A model generated the notes under the pieces. That model made no database searches. It worked only from the letters and a program-made list of their open reading frames with translations, and was not told the DNA's origin. A program made the position numbers and the translations under genes. This document shows, piece after piece, positions 45,656 through 57,050 of a DNA stretch of 64,000 bases; the stretch's first letter is position 1; each line of letters starts with the position of its first letter. Origin of the DNA: Cryptomeria japonica (Eukaryota > Streptophyta > Pinopsida > Cupressales > Cupressaceae); NCBI RefSeq assembly GCF_030272615.1, contig NC_081415.1:267085425-267149424 (forward strand), in the 5' to 3' direction.

Positions 45656-47140
45656 CTAGTTCTCACCAGGAGGGGTGGAGACCCCTAACTTGTCTCTCAG
45701 ATAGACAAATGTATCTGCAGGAAAAGGCTTAGTAAAAATATCAACAACTTGTTCCTTTGTAGATAGATATTCCAATTTCACCTTCAGTTCACCAACTTGC
45801 TCTCTCAAGTAATTGTATTTAATTGATATATGCTTAGTCTTTGAATGTTGCATCGGATTTTTCGACATGTTTATAGCATTGGAATTATCATAGTATATAA
45901 CAATAGACTCATCATAAATAACTTTAATATCTTTCAACATTTTCTTCATCCATACTACCTGAGTGTAATTACTAGCAGCAACAATGTACTTAGCTTCAAT
46001 AGTAGATAAAGATATTGAATCTTGTTTCTTGCTAGCCCATGAAACCAACTTCTTACCTAAAAAGAATGTTCCACTGGTAGTACTCTTCTAGTCATCAACA
46101 TCACCTACCTAATCTACGTTAGTATAAGAACATAACATGAAATCATCATTCTTTGGATACCATAAACCATAATCTTCAGTTCCTTTTAGATATCTAAATA
46201 TTCTTTTAACAATAGTAACATGACTCTCCTTCGGATCAACTTGATATCTAGATGCCATACACCCAACATGCATAATGTTAGGCCTAGTTTGAGTGATATA
46301 TAATAGTCCACCAACCATAGATCTATACAAACTCTAATTAAATTTAGGAGATTCATCATTTTTAGATAATTTACAACCAATTACCATAGGAGTTCCAACC
46401 GGTTTGGAATCATCTAATCCAAATTTCTTCAGCAATTCCTTCACATACTTAGTTTTAGATACAAAGATACCTTTTACTATCTGTGCAATTTGCAAACCTA
46501 AGAAAAATTTCATCTCACCAATCATAGACATCTGAAATTATTTTTGCATGTCACCGAAAAATTCCATGCCCATATCATCATCACCACCAAAAATAATGTC
46601 ATCAACAAAGACTTCAACAATCAAAATGTTATCATTTTCAATTTTGAAGTACAAATTACTATCAGCAACACCTTTGACAAATCCTAGTTTTAGCAAGTAT
46701 TTATCTAATCTAGCATACCGAGCTCTAAGGGCTTGTTTCAATCCATAAAGTGCTTTCTTCAACTTACACACCATGTCTCCATCATTTGACAATGAAAATC
46801 CATCAGGCTATTCAATGTAAACTTCTTCTTCTAGATTACCATTAAAAAATGTAGACTTGACATCCAGTTGATATACCTTGAAATCTTTATAAGCAACACA
46901 AGAAAGTAACAATCTAACAACTTCAATTCTAGCGACTAGAGCAAAATTTTCTTCATAATTAATCCCTTCTTTTTGTGAATATCCTTTGCAGACTAGTCTG
47001 GCTTTATTTCTGAATACTTCACCTGCTTCATTTAAGTTGTTCCTAGAAACCCATTTAGTACCAATAACATTTTTAACCCTAGGTATAGGCACAAGTTCCC
47101 AAGTGTTGTTCTTTTCAATATGGTCAAACTCTTCTTCCAT
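45656..47140 (-). pseudogene. F: copia reverse transcriptase and RNase H
   Basis: Minus frames 47140-46808, 46792-46538, 46531-46334, 46330-46109 and 46048-45656 follow in order. They hold [59 protein letters not shown], and FVDDIIFGG with both Asp intact (46598-46609). KFFLGLQIA and the RNase H blocks SLSTIEAKYIVAASN and IADIFTKP-like DIFTKPFPADT follow. About four breaks separate otherwise well-kept pieces. The end is LGVSTPPGEN near 45660. Confidence 0.9.
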
Positions 47141-47509
47141 GGCTCTAATCCAGTATCATCTTTACAAGTTTCAACATCTTTAGGTTTTAGCAAGCTAATT
47201 TGAATCATATTGATAATGATCTCATTTGTTCCTACTGAAATAAGAGAAGCATAAGTATTTTTAATTTTTAATTGGGGCCCTCCATCTAATTGATTTTCAA
47301 GAGAATTCCTTTTTAGAAATCAAACATATTTCTTCGACAACTAGCCTTCTTCTAGTCATCACACCTTTATTCTTATCACCAATAATCTGATTTTCAGAAT
47401 GATTTAATCTTACATACCTCAGAGTCTTCTGATTGTTTTTATTTTTAGACTCAGGCTCCTGAACATCCTCACCGACAGAAGCAACAGTCTTTGTCTCTAT
47501 CCGATCATT

Positions 47510-48607
47510 CTACTTAGGTTCTCCAGGCTGAATAGGAGCTAAAACAACTTGTTGAACTTCATCATAAGCTCTAATCTCCTTCCCAAGGTTTTCATCGACC
47601 TTCACACTTGCACTCTCAACTATCTTTCTCAGTCTCTTGTTATAGCACCGGTAGGCCTTGCTATTTGTAGAATATCCCAAGAAGATACCTTCATCACTTC
47701 TAGCATCAAACTTCCCAATATGCTCATCTCTCTTGATATAACATTTGCTACCAAAAACTTTGAAATATTTCATAGTAGGAACATGACCAAACCATAGCTC
47801 ATAAGGAGTCTTACCTGTATTACCTTTGATATGAACTCTATTGAATGTATAGACTATAGTGCTAATAGCTTATCTCCAATAGACCTTTGAAACATTTCCT
47901 TCAATTAACATGGTTCTTACAACATCTAAAATAGTGTGGTCCTTCCTTTCAACAATCTCATTCTGCTATGGGGTCCTAGGAGTAGATAAGTGTCTTCTAA
48001 TTCCATGCATCTCACAGAAAGAATTGAACTCACTAGATCAAAATTCTCCACCTCTGTCTGATCTCAAACACTTCAGCTTCAAATCCGGACTCAGTTTCAA
48101 CTTAGCTTTGAATATCTTGAATTTCTCAAATGCTTCTAATTTTTCCTTCAAAAAGACAACCCACATCATTCTAGAATAATCATCAATTAGTAACATAAAG
48201 TATCTATCACCTTGCACACTTCTAACATTTGTAGGTCCACACAAGTCAGTATGCACAAGATCTAACATTCCATCTAATGTGTGCCTTTTTCTCTTGAAAG
48301 AAATCCTTGTTTGTTTACCCAATTGACATTCCTTACATACCGGATTAACAAGTTTAACAATCTTAGGGAGATCCCTAACAATATGTGTATAATTGACCTT
48401 GATCAATGAATCAAAGTTTACATGACACATCCTTCTATGCCACAACCAACTCTCATCTATCTTAGCAATCAAACAACTTTTCTCATTGGCATCCAAATGA
48501 AAAATGTTACCTTCAGTCATAGTTCCAAATACAATCTCTATACCAGATGCATTCAAGATCTTGCATTTACCATCTTTGTATTCTAGATCATAACCCTTAT
48601 CAACCAT
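47510..48607 (-). pseudogene. F: copia integrase
   Basis: Frame 48607-48038 (189 codons) holds SWLWHRRMCHVNFDSL and CKECQLGK (HHCC zinc part), HTDLCGP (first Asp) and LRSDRGGEF (second Asp). It is cut by stops, and the Glu motif region near 47950 is damaged. Frame 47773-47510 covers MKYFKVFGSKCYIKRDE and the IFLGYSTNSKAYRCYNKRL end. The catalytic residues I could see are intact, so decay is by stops and frameshift. Confidence 0.88.
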
Positions 48608-48952
48608 CTATCCAACACTCAAGAGATTATGCTCCAAACCTTCAACATACAAGACATCATCCGTGTTATTCTTACCATTAAAAGAAATAGAACCTTTCCC
48701 ACAGATTACATAGGCTTTGTCATCTCCAAATCTAACTATTCCACCATCATACCTTTCCATGCTTACAAATTTGCTTTTGTCACCGGTCATATGGTATGAA
48801 CAACCGTTGTCAATCACCCATTCACCCTTTTCTTCTACCTTAGCAGCCAATGCTTTCTCCTCAATAGAGAAGCTAGTGGAATCAATAGGCACAAGACTAT
48901 CTTCTTTAATGGCAATAAACACAACTTCATCTTCTTTTGATTCTTCATCCAT
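48608..48952 (-). pseudogene. F: copia protease
   Basis: Minus frame 48952-48608 holds EWVIDNGCSYHMTGDKSKF. The usual Asp-Ser-Gly is Asp-Asn-Gly (codon AAC at about 48805-48810). The frame ends DDVLYVEGLEHNLLSVG, the link to the integrase. Confidence 0.85.
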
Positions 48953-49049
48953 AACACCTTCATCAACAACATAATAACATTTCTTTTGGTTCCTAACCTT
49001 CTGGTTAGACTTATAAGGCTTATCATACTTCGCATGCTTCTCATATCTA

Positions 49050-49962
49050 TCATTTCTATCAAACTTATCATGTCTGTCATACTTAGCAATTCTCTCTGGA
49101 CATCTAGAAGCAAAATGTCATATCTTATTACAAGAAAAATATTTTAAGGGCAACTTTCCATCATACTTACCGAAACCTTTAGGCAATCTTCGAGCAATCA
49201 ATGCTTAAAGCTCATGAAGCTCCCTCTCTCTTTCTCTTCTATCTCTCTCCTTTCTCTTATATATTTGGATATCTTGCACTCATTAGGATCATATTTTTGC
49301 TTGCTGGACACATATGTTGATGCTTTGAATGTTGTCTCAGACTTTCCATGTGATTCACCAAATTATCTTAGCTCAAACGCAACAAGTTTTCCAACAAAGA
49401 CATCCCTTGTCATAGTAGTTACACTCTGGATCTCATCAATAGCAACAACCTTGTGTTTATAGGCAGAAGGCAAATGTCTTAGCACCTTAGGAAAAATCTC
49501 ATCTTCTTCAATCTTTCCATCAGTAGATCTGATACCAAGGAAAAGCTCATTCACCTTAGCCATGTATGAGTGTATGTTCTCATCATCTTCCATCTTCAAT
49601 GTCTCATATTTCCTTTTTAAACACTGCAACTTGGCAACTTTCACTTGACTATCAGCTTCATACAAGATCTCAAGCTTCACCCAAATCTCATGTGCAGTCT
49701 GAAGTTCCATAACATTTGTCATTTTAGAATCAGTTAGGGCACTGAGTAATGCTTCCTTCGCTCTAATCTTATATTCAGCTTCCTTAATCTAATTAGGAGT
49801 GGATGGTCCATTCTAAGGAACAACATAGGCATTCTTAGTAATCTTCCAATAATATTCTCCAAGACATTTCAAATGCACCTCCATCCACTTCTTTCATACA
49901 ATGTAGTTTTTTCCATCAAACCTCAGACTGTCTTTCTTGAAAAGAATACCTTGAGCTACCAT
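49050..49962 (-). pseudogene. F: copia Gag (UBN2-type)
   Basis: The start is ATG at 49962 (minus), MVAQGILFKKDSLRFDGKNY, 60 bases inside the primer site. A stop follows within 25 codons. Frame 49722-49363 is the UBN2 core (AHEIWVKLEILYEADSQVKV, YETLKMEDDENIHSYMAKVN). Near 49100-49145 the zinc knuckle is broken (first Cys to Tyr and a TGA where Gly-His should lie). Confidence 0.85.
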
Positions 49963-50005
49963 CCCGGATCTCCTCAAGCGATTAAGCTTCTACCAAAGGA
50001 TCTAG

Positions 50006-50017
50006 CTCTGATACCAA
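50006..50017 (-). promoter_or_regulatory. Primer-binding site of F
   Basis: GCTCTGATACCA on the plus strand, a perfect TGGTATCAGAGC on the element strand, next to the 5' LTR. Confidence 0.9.
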
Positions 50018-50018
50018 T

Positions 50019-51285
50019 TCTTAATAGCAATCAAGAAGGAAGACTGAGAGGGGAGGGGTGAATTCTTCACCAGATACACAACAAATTATAATTCCAAAAT
50101 ATTAACTGATAAACCATAACAATGACAAATAAACAAAATAATCAGCACAACACACAACATCAAGATTTTGAAGTGGAAAACCCAGTTAAGGAAAAAACCA
50201 TGGTGGGAACCTACCCACAATAAAATGATACTCTGTAGTAGTGTGTGAAAATATTACAATGGGGAATGTGCATGCATTCAGGCTCACTTCCTAGAGCTCA
50301 CTGCTCAAAAGATATATTCCTTGAAGGCTACAACCCTCAGGGAAGTCTCACTGACTTACAATATGATTCGAACTACAATCCAGAAAAAATGAACTCCAAT
50401 AATTGCATCTACAAATGCCTAGTGACAGTTTCAGTTAAGCATAGTTGTCTGCCCTGCAACATCAAACTCATCACAACACCTCATTGAATTATATATCCTT
50501 GTTCGCACATTTACCTCTCTCTGATAATGTAGACACAATACCAACACCTAAATTACATAACTATATCACCTATATATACAAATCATCAACCTTGATAACA
50601 AGGTCGGCTAAACCCTCAACCCTTAACTCATAATTACCAAAATTACATTACATGATACAAAGATCGACTACCAAAACAATATTATGATTTACATTACAGA
50701 TCATGGACCTAATTCAAATTCCCAAATGATTACATGCATCGGAAATCCCACCAAGATCAACCGCAACACGCTACACCATCAGAAATTCTGCATAACATAT
50801 AAATTATCACCGGTTCAAAGAAATCACCAAAAACTTTCTCAACGATCAATGCAGATCACCAAAACAATTAGGAGATGATTAGGAAACACCATCAAGCACG
50901 TCAAAATCATCTGAAATAGTTGCACCATCATCTCTTTTCAAATCTTCATTGCTCAACATCTCAAAGCTCAAGAACATAACCAATCAGCAAAATTCATGAA
51001 GAAAGATAACTTGTGAAGCACTAAGTCACGAACCATTAAAAATTAAGATACAAAAGATCATCCCAAACAATAATCCAAAATCCCAACACAAGATCTGATC
51101 ACACCAAAATAAATTGGAGGGAATACTAACAGAAAGTGGTAAACAAAGAACTGCAAACCGGATCAGAAAATCTTTCCCAAACTCACCGGAATAACTCACA
51201 AGAATATGTTGAGATCAATGACACCAACATATCCTAGCAGCAACAATGAACAACCAAATCAAACAATCTCCCAAATAATCCAACA
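50019..51285 (-). repeat. Right (5') LTR of F
   Basis: The plus-strand start TCTTAATAGC is a one-base mutation of the expected TG. It ends ATCCAACA. A TATA box (minus TATATATA at 50571-50578) lies mid-LTR. Plus-strand frames here (50245-50487) are paralleled in the left LTR and are not genes. Confidence 0.9.
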
Positions 51286-52030
51286 AAAACTTATTTGTGT
51301 TGAAGGTTGCCCGTTCCTCTCTTCCTCAACCCATTTTCTGTGATAATAGACCTTTGTGCTTGTCTTCCCTTTCCTGGATTGATGGAACAACCATTTTTGC
51401 AATTAAAGCTAGAGCCATCTATAGCCTTCTTGCTGAGAGTAATGATATTCTTGATCATTTGTGCAGCTCTTGGACCTTAAATATTGACTTAGCTGGCTGG
51501 CAAAGAGTTTATGAGCACCTATGGCACATGCCTATTGAACCCAAACAACAATTCTTCCTGTGGCCCCTGCTCCTGAATATATTACCTATTAAAAATCTTT
51601 ATGGAGACTTCAATCTGTGTTCCTTTTGCAGACTTCTTGAGACTTTAAACCATCTGTTCTTTGACTATTTTTTTGCTAAGGAGATTTGGTGTATGTTTGG
51701 CCTTATTGTTAATTATAATATTGATGTAGCTGACATTCTATGTGGTTTTGTTCCTAAGCTCAAGAAATATTGCAATTTCTTTTGGTCTGTTCTTTCCACT
51801 AATATTATGTGGACTATATGGAAACTTAGGAATGCTAGTATGTTTAATAATAAAGGAAGGACACTTACTAAGTCTCTAAGGAGACTCGTTATGAGAAATA
51901 TTTGTGTATAGGTTACTATGGTAATGAAGTTGTCTAAGAGAAAATTTGCAGATCTGATGGAAGATGATTTTGTGAGGATCTTCAAATGGGAAGTTTCTCA
52001 TGGTTTCTCGTGGATGAGATAGGGAGTAGG
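51286..52030 (+). pseudogene. LINE J ORF2 C-terminal part (zf-RVT)
   Basis: Frame 51297-51911 (204 codons) reads as the end of a plant LINE ORF2. GWQRVYEHLWHMPIEPKQQFF and CSFCRLLETLNHLFFDYFFA form the RT-linked zinc-binding domain, with C..C and H present and the last Cys replaced by Tyr. An IMWTIWKLRNASMFNNK motif follows, common in these proteins. The RT itself does not precede it, and the sequence enters directly from the LTR of F. Confidence 0.85.
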
Positions 52031-52450
52031 CAAAGCACCTTTTGAGATAGCCCTACATAATTTCATGAGAGAGCTCAATGAGGTCAAGGGAAGAGAGGTA
52101 CAATAGTAGGAGATGATCATTCCAGTAGCTGAGGTTGTTGTGTATCCTTATCCAGACTAGATACAAGATGGAAGAGAACTTGTGTAGAGAGAAGGACCAT
52201 TGGGATGGGTAGCTTGGACATATACCATTGTAAACAATATCTCTCAAGATGGTTTTTTTCAATTCTAGATTTTTATGTCCCTTTTGATAACTATTGCATA
52301 TAATCTTGATGTAATTGGGATAGGCTTGGAATCTTCATGACTATTTGGGGCTTATTGCGGTATATTAGGATTTGTCTGCTGGACTAACTAATTTTGATAT
52401 CCTTGCTGATATACTTTGTATTTTGACCTCTTGATATTTAATATAAAAAT
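52031..52450 (+). other. 3' untranslated region of LINE J
   Basis: About 420 bases follow ORF2, ending CTTGATATTTAATATAAAAAT, a short A-rich tail. The right target duplication is at 52455-52464. Confidence 0.65.
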
Positions 52451-52464
52451 GGGGTTATAGCTAG

Positions 52465-52955
52465 AGCTTGGTTGTAGAAATTGGATATTGATTTCTCCTT
52501 AAACCCTATGTATGAAGATGAAATGATTGACTTTGCAACACTTCACCTATAGAGTGTGGCTCATGAGTGGTGGTACTATGGCATGGTAACCTAAGGACAT
52601 GGCTCAATCACTGCTATAGAGGATTGTAGCCAAATATTGATGGAGATATTTTATAGAAAGAATCCAAAGATTCACTTTCAAAATCTAACATAATTGAGGC
52701 AAGTGGACACAATTGAGCACAATGTGGGAGAATTTAAAGGCCACTAGTGATGGTTATAGATTTGACAAAGGGAAAGCTCAAAGTTTTTTTTGTAGAGGGT
52801 CAATCCAAACCACTCAAGGGTTTGGTATTTGGGCATTTGATCCAAATTCCTTGCAAGAGGCCATCAAGGGAGCCCCAAATTTGGAGGATTCAATGACAAA
52901 AAAATAATTCTACTCTAAGAATACACCACTAATTCAGAATAAGAAGCCTTTGTAT
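52465..52955 (+). pseudogene. Gypsy Gag of I, third fragment
   Basis: The reading continues the fragment at 37383: RAWL, LDIDFSLNPMYEDEMIDFAT, SVAHEWWYYGMVT, a HFQNLT.LRQVDTIEHNVGEF block, then IWAFDPNSLQEAIKGAPNLE (frame 52713-52907). This is the gypsy capsid with its conserved HEWW segment. In-frame TAG and TAA codons interrupt. It ends KKPLY at the insertion of G. Confidence 0.82.
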
Positions 52956-54149
52956 TGTTAGACAGTTCAGATAATCAGAAGACAACTGAGAGGGGGGTGA
53001 ATCGGTTGTCACAGATTATCGGAAGCATTAGCAATTTAAACTTTAATACTGGAATCCAAAACAATAATACCAGAATAGCAGTTAATCCAATTAAGCATAA
53101 ATAGTAATCACAAAATAAATACCATCCACATGACACCAAGATTTTTATGTGGAAAACCTGGTGAAGGGAAAAACCATGGTTGAAAGCCTACCCATAGTCA
53201 GATAATACTTCTACAATAAGTATGTGAATTACAATGAAGGGGCCTACACTTGCAGGAAGGCCAATAGCCAAGAGCACACTGCTCATCACAAAAGGAGTCA
53301 CACTAGCTACATATAATTGTAGACTACAATCCGGAGAAGTGTTGAACTACAAAAGATAGTATCTCCTATGCGAGAGTACAATTTCAGTTAAGCTCAATAT
53401 CGGAGGACTAAATCCTCTTACATAAACCCAATTCGATCTCCAATGATCGACCAATTCCTCTACCTGAATGATATTACATTATTCACACATTACATTCCTT
53501 GACCATGACCTCTTACTTTTACCATGATGATCTACAATGAGATCTTACATCTTATTTATACAAACCCTCAACCATAAACAATTAGGTTGGCCACCAGACA
53601 ATAAACCAATTACATAATTACAAACCATGTCGGCCTTAGACCAAACAAGTAATATCAACACATAAGACATCCCAAAAATGCATCAATAGGTCCTATCAAC
53701 ACGTTACATTAATGTTGGTCCATAACCTAGATCAACCGGGACCAAGTATAGGTCCACATGCTTCAGCAATGATCTGCAAATGCCAAGTCTCGAACATGAT
53801 CACCAATAACATCCCAAAACTCTATCAGAAGTTGCACCAACACCACTTATGCAATTCATCAAAGATCTCCATCAAAAGATTTGTTGGTGAAACCCTCGCC
53901 AAAACCAGAAAACAATCTTCTAAGAAAGCAAGATAGCATCCAATCACCAAACCAAAACCAATTGACAAAATATGAGTATAAGTATCATGAACAAGCTAAT
54001 TTCATCACCAGATTATATTGGATCATGCCAGATCCAAGTTAACCAGAAACCACTTATCCTACCAGGACCAGAAGGGTGTCAGTAAAGCATCCAAATAACT
54101 AGTGTTGACATCAATGCAACACATAATCAATTCCACCAAATGGCCAACA
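52956..54149 (-). repeat. Left (3') LTR of G
   Basis: It begins TGTTAGACAGTTCAG and ends TGGCCAACA before the plus-strand ATTTCCCCCTTTG. It contains the hairpin at 52970-53020 and a TATA box copy at 53552-53560 (minus TATAAATAA). Confidence 0.93.
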
Positions 54150-54480
54150 ATTTCCCCCTTTGAAATTGATGGCAACACTAGATGTGAAAAACATCTAAGT
54201 ACCAAGAAATGCCAAACAAGTCTCCCCCTGTGGAAGATAGCCAACAATCTCCTAGATATAGCTCTGAATATCAATATCTCTCCCTCTTTGCATAATATCT
54301 CTCCAATTGAAATTTTTACTTTTTCACATCACTATCTCTCCCCGTTTGACATCAATAGCAGAAATATCAAAGAAAAAGCATAAGCCTCTAAGTCTCAAAA
54401 CTAACTACTCCCCTTGAGCAGTAGCATCCCACATCAATGCCAGAATTAATAGTATCTTTGATAATGCATGTTCGATTGAT
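54150..54480 (-). promoter_or_regulatory. Polypurine tracts and 3' untranslated part of G
   Basis: A terminal tract (plus ATTTCCCCCTTTGAAATTGA, 54150-54169) abuts the LTR. Similar pyrimidine runs recur at about 54223 (TCTCCCCCTGTGG), 54278 (TCTCTCCCTCTTTGC) and 54335 (TCTCTCCCCGTTTGACA). Confidence 0.65.
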
Positions 54481-54489
54481 GCCAAACCA

Positions 54490-55025
54490 CATCAATCAAG
54501 TCTCTACCAAAAAGGTAGAAACCCCCAATCTGTCTCTCAGGTACTCAAATGATTCCTTGGATAAAGGTTTAGTGAAAATATCTGCAATTTGTTCTTTAGT
54601 GTTCACATAAACCAGTCTAACTTCATTTGCTTCCACCTTCTCCTTCAAAGAGTTATACTTGATAGATATGTGCTTTGTCCTAGAATGAAATACTGGTTTG
54701 ATATATCAATAGCAATAGAGTTATCACAGTGAATAACTACCGGTGCATCACAATCCACCTTTATATCCTTCAACATTTTCTTAAACCATAAAACTTGTGT
54801 ACAGTTAGTAGCAGCAACAACATACTCAACTTTAGTAGTAGATAAAGAAGTACATGACTGTTTCTTGCTAATCCATGAAACCAACTTCTTTCCAAGAAAG
54901 AAAGCTCCACCGGAAGTACTTTTCTGGTCATCAACATCTCCAGCCCAATCAGCATCTATATATGCACATAAAGTAAATTTATCATCCTTAGGGTACCACA
55001 AGCCATATTCTGATGTACCTTGCAA
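54490..55025 (-). pseudogene. G: copia RNase H
   Basis: Minus frame 55025-54645 holds YGLWYPKDDKFTLCAYIDAD, WAGDVDDQKSTSGGAFFLG and VIHCDNSIAIDIS. A small deletion near 54700 shifts the frame, and the end (SIKYN, DIF-TKP-like, then LGVST) continues in another frame to about 54495. Confidence 0.88.
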
Positions 55026-55150
55026 TTATCTAAAAATCTTTTTCACTGCCATCTCATGATTTTCTCTAGGATCCTTCTGAAATCTTGAAACAATACAAAC
55101 AACATTCATAATGTCAGGCCTAGTCTGAGTCAAATAAATCAGACCTCCAA

Positions 55151-55869
55151 TCATAGTTTGTATCTTGTAGGATTTACCGGTGTAGAAGCATCTTTTCTTG
55201 TCAATTTCTCACTTGTAACCATAGGAGTAATTATCGGTTTAGAATCTCGCATACCAAATTTCTTCAATAGTTCCTTATCATATTTAGTTTGATAGATAAA
55301 AATGCCTTTGTCAGTTTGAGTAATTTGCAGACCTAAGAAAAATTTCATCTCACCAATCATAGACATCCCAAATTCTTTCTCCATGTTTTTAGAAAATTCT
55401 ATGCATAACTTATCTTCACCTCCAAAAATAATGTCATCAACAAATATTTCAACAATCAATATATCATCATCAGTGATTTTATAATATAAATTACTGTCAG
55501 CACTACCCTTAGTAAAACCAAGCTTCAAAAGATATTTATCCAACCTTGCATACCAAGCTCTAGGTGTTTCTTTCAATCCATATAAAGCTTCCCTTAACCT
55601 ACAAACCATATTTGTGTCATCTAATCGTAAAAACCATCAGGTTGCTCAATATAAACTTCCTCATTAAGATCCCCACTCAAAAATGCACATTTAACATCCA
55701 TTTGATAAACTTTGTAGTTTTTATAAGAAGCATAGGCAAGAAATAATCTTACAGCTTGAATCCTAGCTACCGGTGCAAAAGTCTCTTCATAATCAATTCC
55801 TTCCTTTTGAGAATATCCTTTACAAACCAATCTAGCCTTGTTCCTTATAACTTGACCATCCTCATTCAA
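55151..55869 (-). pseudogene. G: copia reverse transcriptase
   Basis: Two long frames, 55869-55621 ([20 protein letters not shown]) and 55609-55151 (MVCRLREALYGLKETPRAWY, KFFLGLQIT), cover most of RT. FVDDIIFGG lies at 55433-55444 with both Asp intact. The finger region upstream (to about 55980) is broken by stops. Confidence 0.9.
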
Positions 55870-56079
55870 TTTATTCCTAAAAACTCATTTAGTTCCAATA
55901 ACATTTTTATTTTTAGGCCGGGGAACCAAAGTCCATGTGTTATTTTTCTCAATCTAATCTAATTCTTCTTCCATAGCTTTTAACCAAAATTCATCTTTAC
56001 ATGCCTCAATTACGGATACCAGTTCAACTTGTGAAATTAAACATAACTCATTAGTTGCTAGTCTTCTTCTTGTCATCAC

Positions 56080-57050
56080 TCAATTGCTCTTATCCCCAAT
56101 GATTTGATCTTCATAATGATTCAGTCTCACATACCTAGGAGTCTTATGACTCTTTGTTTCTCTTCCCTGTTCTTCAGTTACTGTAGAATTCTCTGATATT
56201 GTTGGAGTAACTGGTTCAACTCTCTGTTCCAGTAAAGGTTCTACCAGTTCAAATATACTCATTTCCACTGCCGGTTCATTCACATAAACTCCGATTTGAC
56301 TTTTGTTCAGCTCATCTACTTTAACATTAGCACTCTCCACAATTCTTTGCAATCTCTTGTTATAACATCTATATGCTTTTGTTTCATTAGAATAACCAAG
56401 AAATATGCCTTCACTTCTAGGATCAAATTTCCCAATAGTATCATCTCTTCTGATATAACATTTACTAACAAAAATTATGAAATACTTAATTGTAGGTGTA
56501 TTGCCAAACCATAATTCATAAGGTGTCTTATTGGTTTCTCCTTTGATATGTACTATGTTGAATGTATAAACCGATGTACTCACTGCTTCTCTTCAGTAGA
56601 TATGAGGTAGATTAGCTTCCATCATCATTGTTCTAGCAGCATCCAAGATAGTTCTATTTTTCCTTTCCACGACTCCATTCTGTTGAGGTGTTCGGAGAGC
56701 AAAGAATTGTCTTCTTATACCATGCTAAAGTTAGTAAACTCACCGGATGTGAATTCTCCACCATGATTTGATATCAAGTATTTAATCTTCAACCTTGTCT
56801 CAGTTTCTACTTTAGCCTTAAAGATTTTAAACTTTTCAAATGCTTCAGATTTTTCTCTCAAAAAAGTAACCCACATCATTCTAGAATAATCATCAATGAT
56901 TAGCATGAAATATCTATCACCATGAAAAATTTTAACTCTAGAAGGGCCACACAAATCAGTATGAATAAGATCAAGAACATGATTTGATTTATCTTGTATA
57001 CTCCTATGAGAGGTTCTGACCTGTTTACCCATTTGACATTCTTTATATAC
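56080..57050 (-). pseudogene. G: copia integrase
   Basis: Frame 57032-56715 holds DLIHTDLCGPSRVK (first Asp) and YFMLIIDDYSRMMW. The second catalytic Asp motif reads LISNHGGEF, so Asp has become Asn. The C-terminal frame 56583-56080 holds NKTPYELWFGNTPTIKYF and GIFLGYSNETKAYRCYNKRL. TAG and frame breaks lie between (56590-56715). Confidence 0.87.

Larger units (their letters stand above)
43140..51285 (-). mobile_element. Ty1/copia retrotransposon F, minus strand, left LTR truncated
   Basis: F has a right (5') LTR at 50019-51285 (1267 bp) and a left (3') LTR at 43140-45306, which lacks its first 64 bases and holds retroposon L. On the minus strand the coding order is Gag, protease, integrase, RT, RNase H (49962 to 45656). 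All domains are recognisable but broken. No target duplication can be scored because the left end is deleted. A count over about 250 aligned LTR bases gave about 22 differences. Confidence 0.9.
37471..52450 (+). mobile_element. LINE J (plant L1-type), split and partly deleted
   Basis: J starts after TTATAGCTAG (37461-37470) and ends at TTTAATATAAAAAT before a second TTATAGCTAG (52455-52464). Left of the insertions are a GC-richer 5' untranslated part, ORF1 and the ORF2 endonuclease (to about 40925). To the right (51286-52450) are the ORF2 C-terminal zf-RVT domain and the 3' end. The central RT, about 2 kb, is missing. It is interrupted by TRIM K, copia E and copia F. A target duplication at both ends and full 5' sequence show it was a complete insertion. 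Confidence 0.85.

Noticed and set aside
43301-50633. Paired frames in F LTRs (43301-43543 with 50245-50487, 43501-43686 with 50445-50633)
   Set aside because: Explained by LTR duplication; antisense to element coding and without domains.
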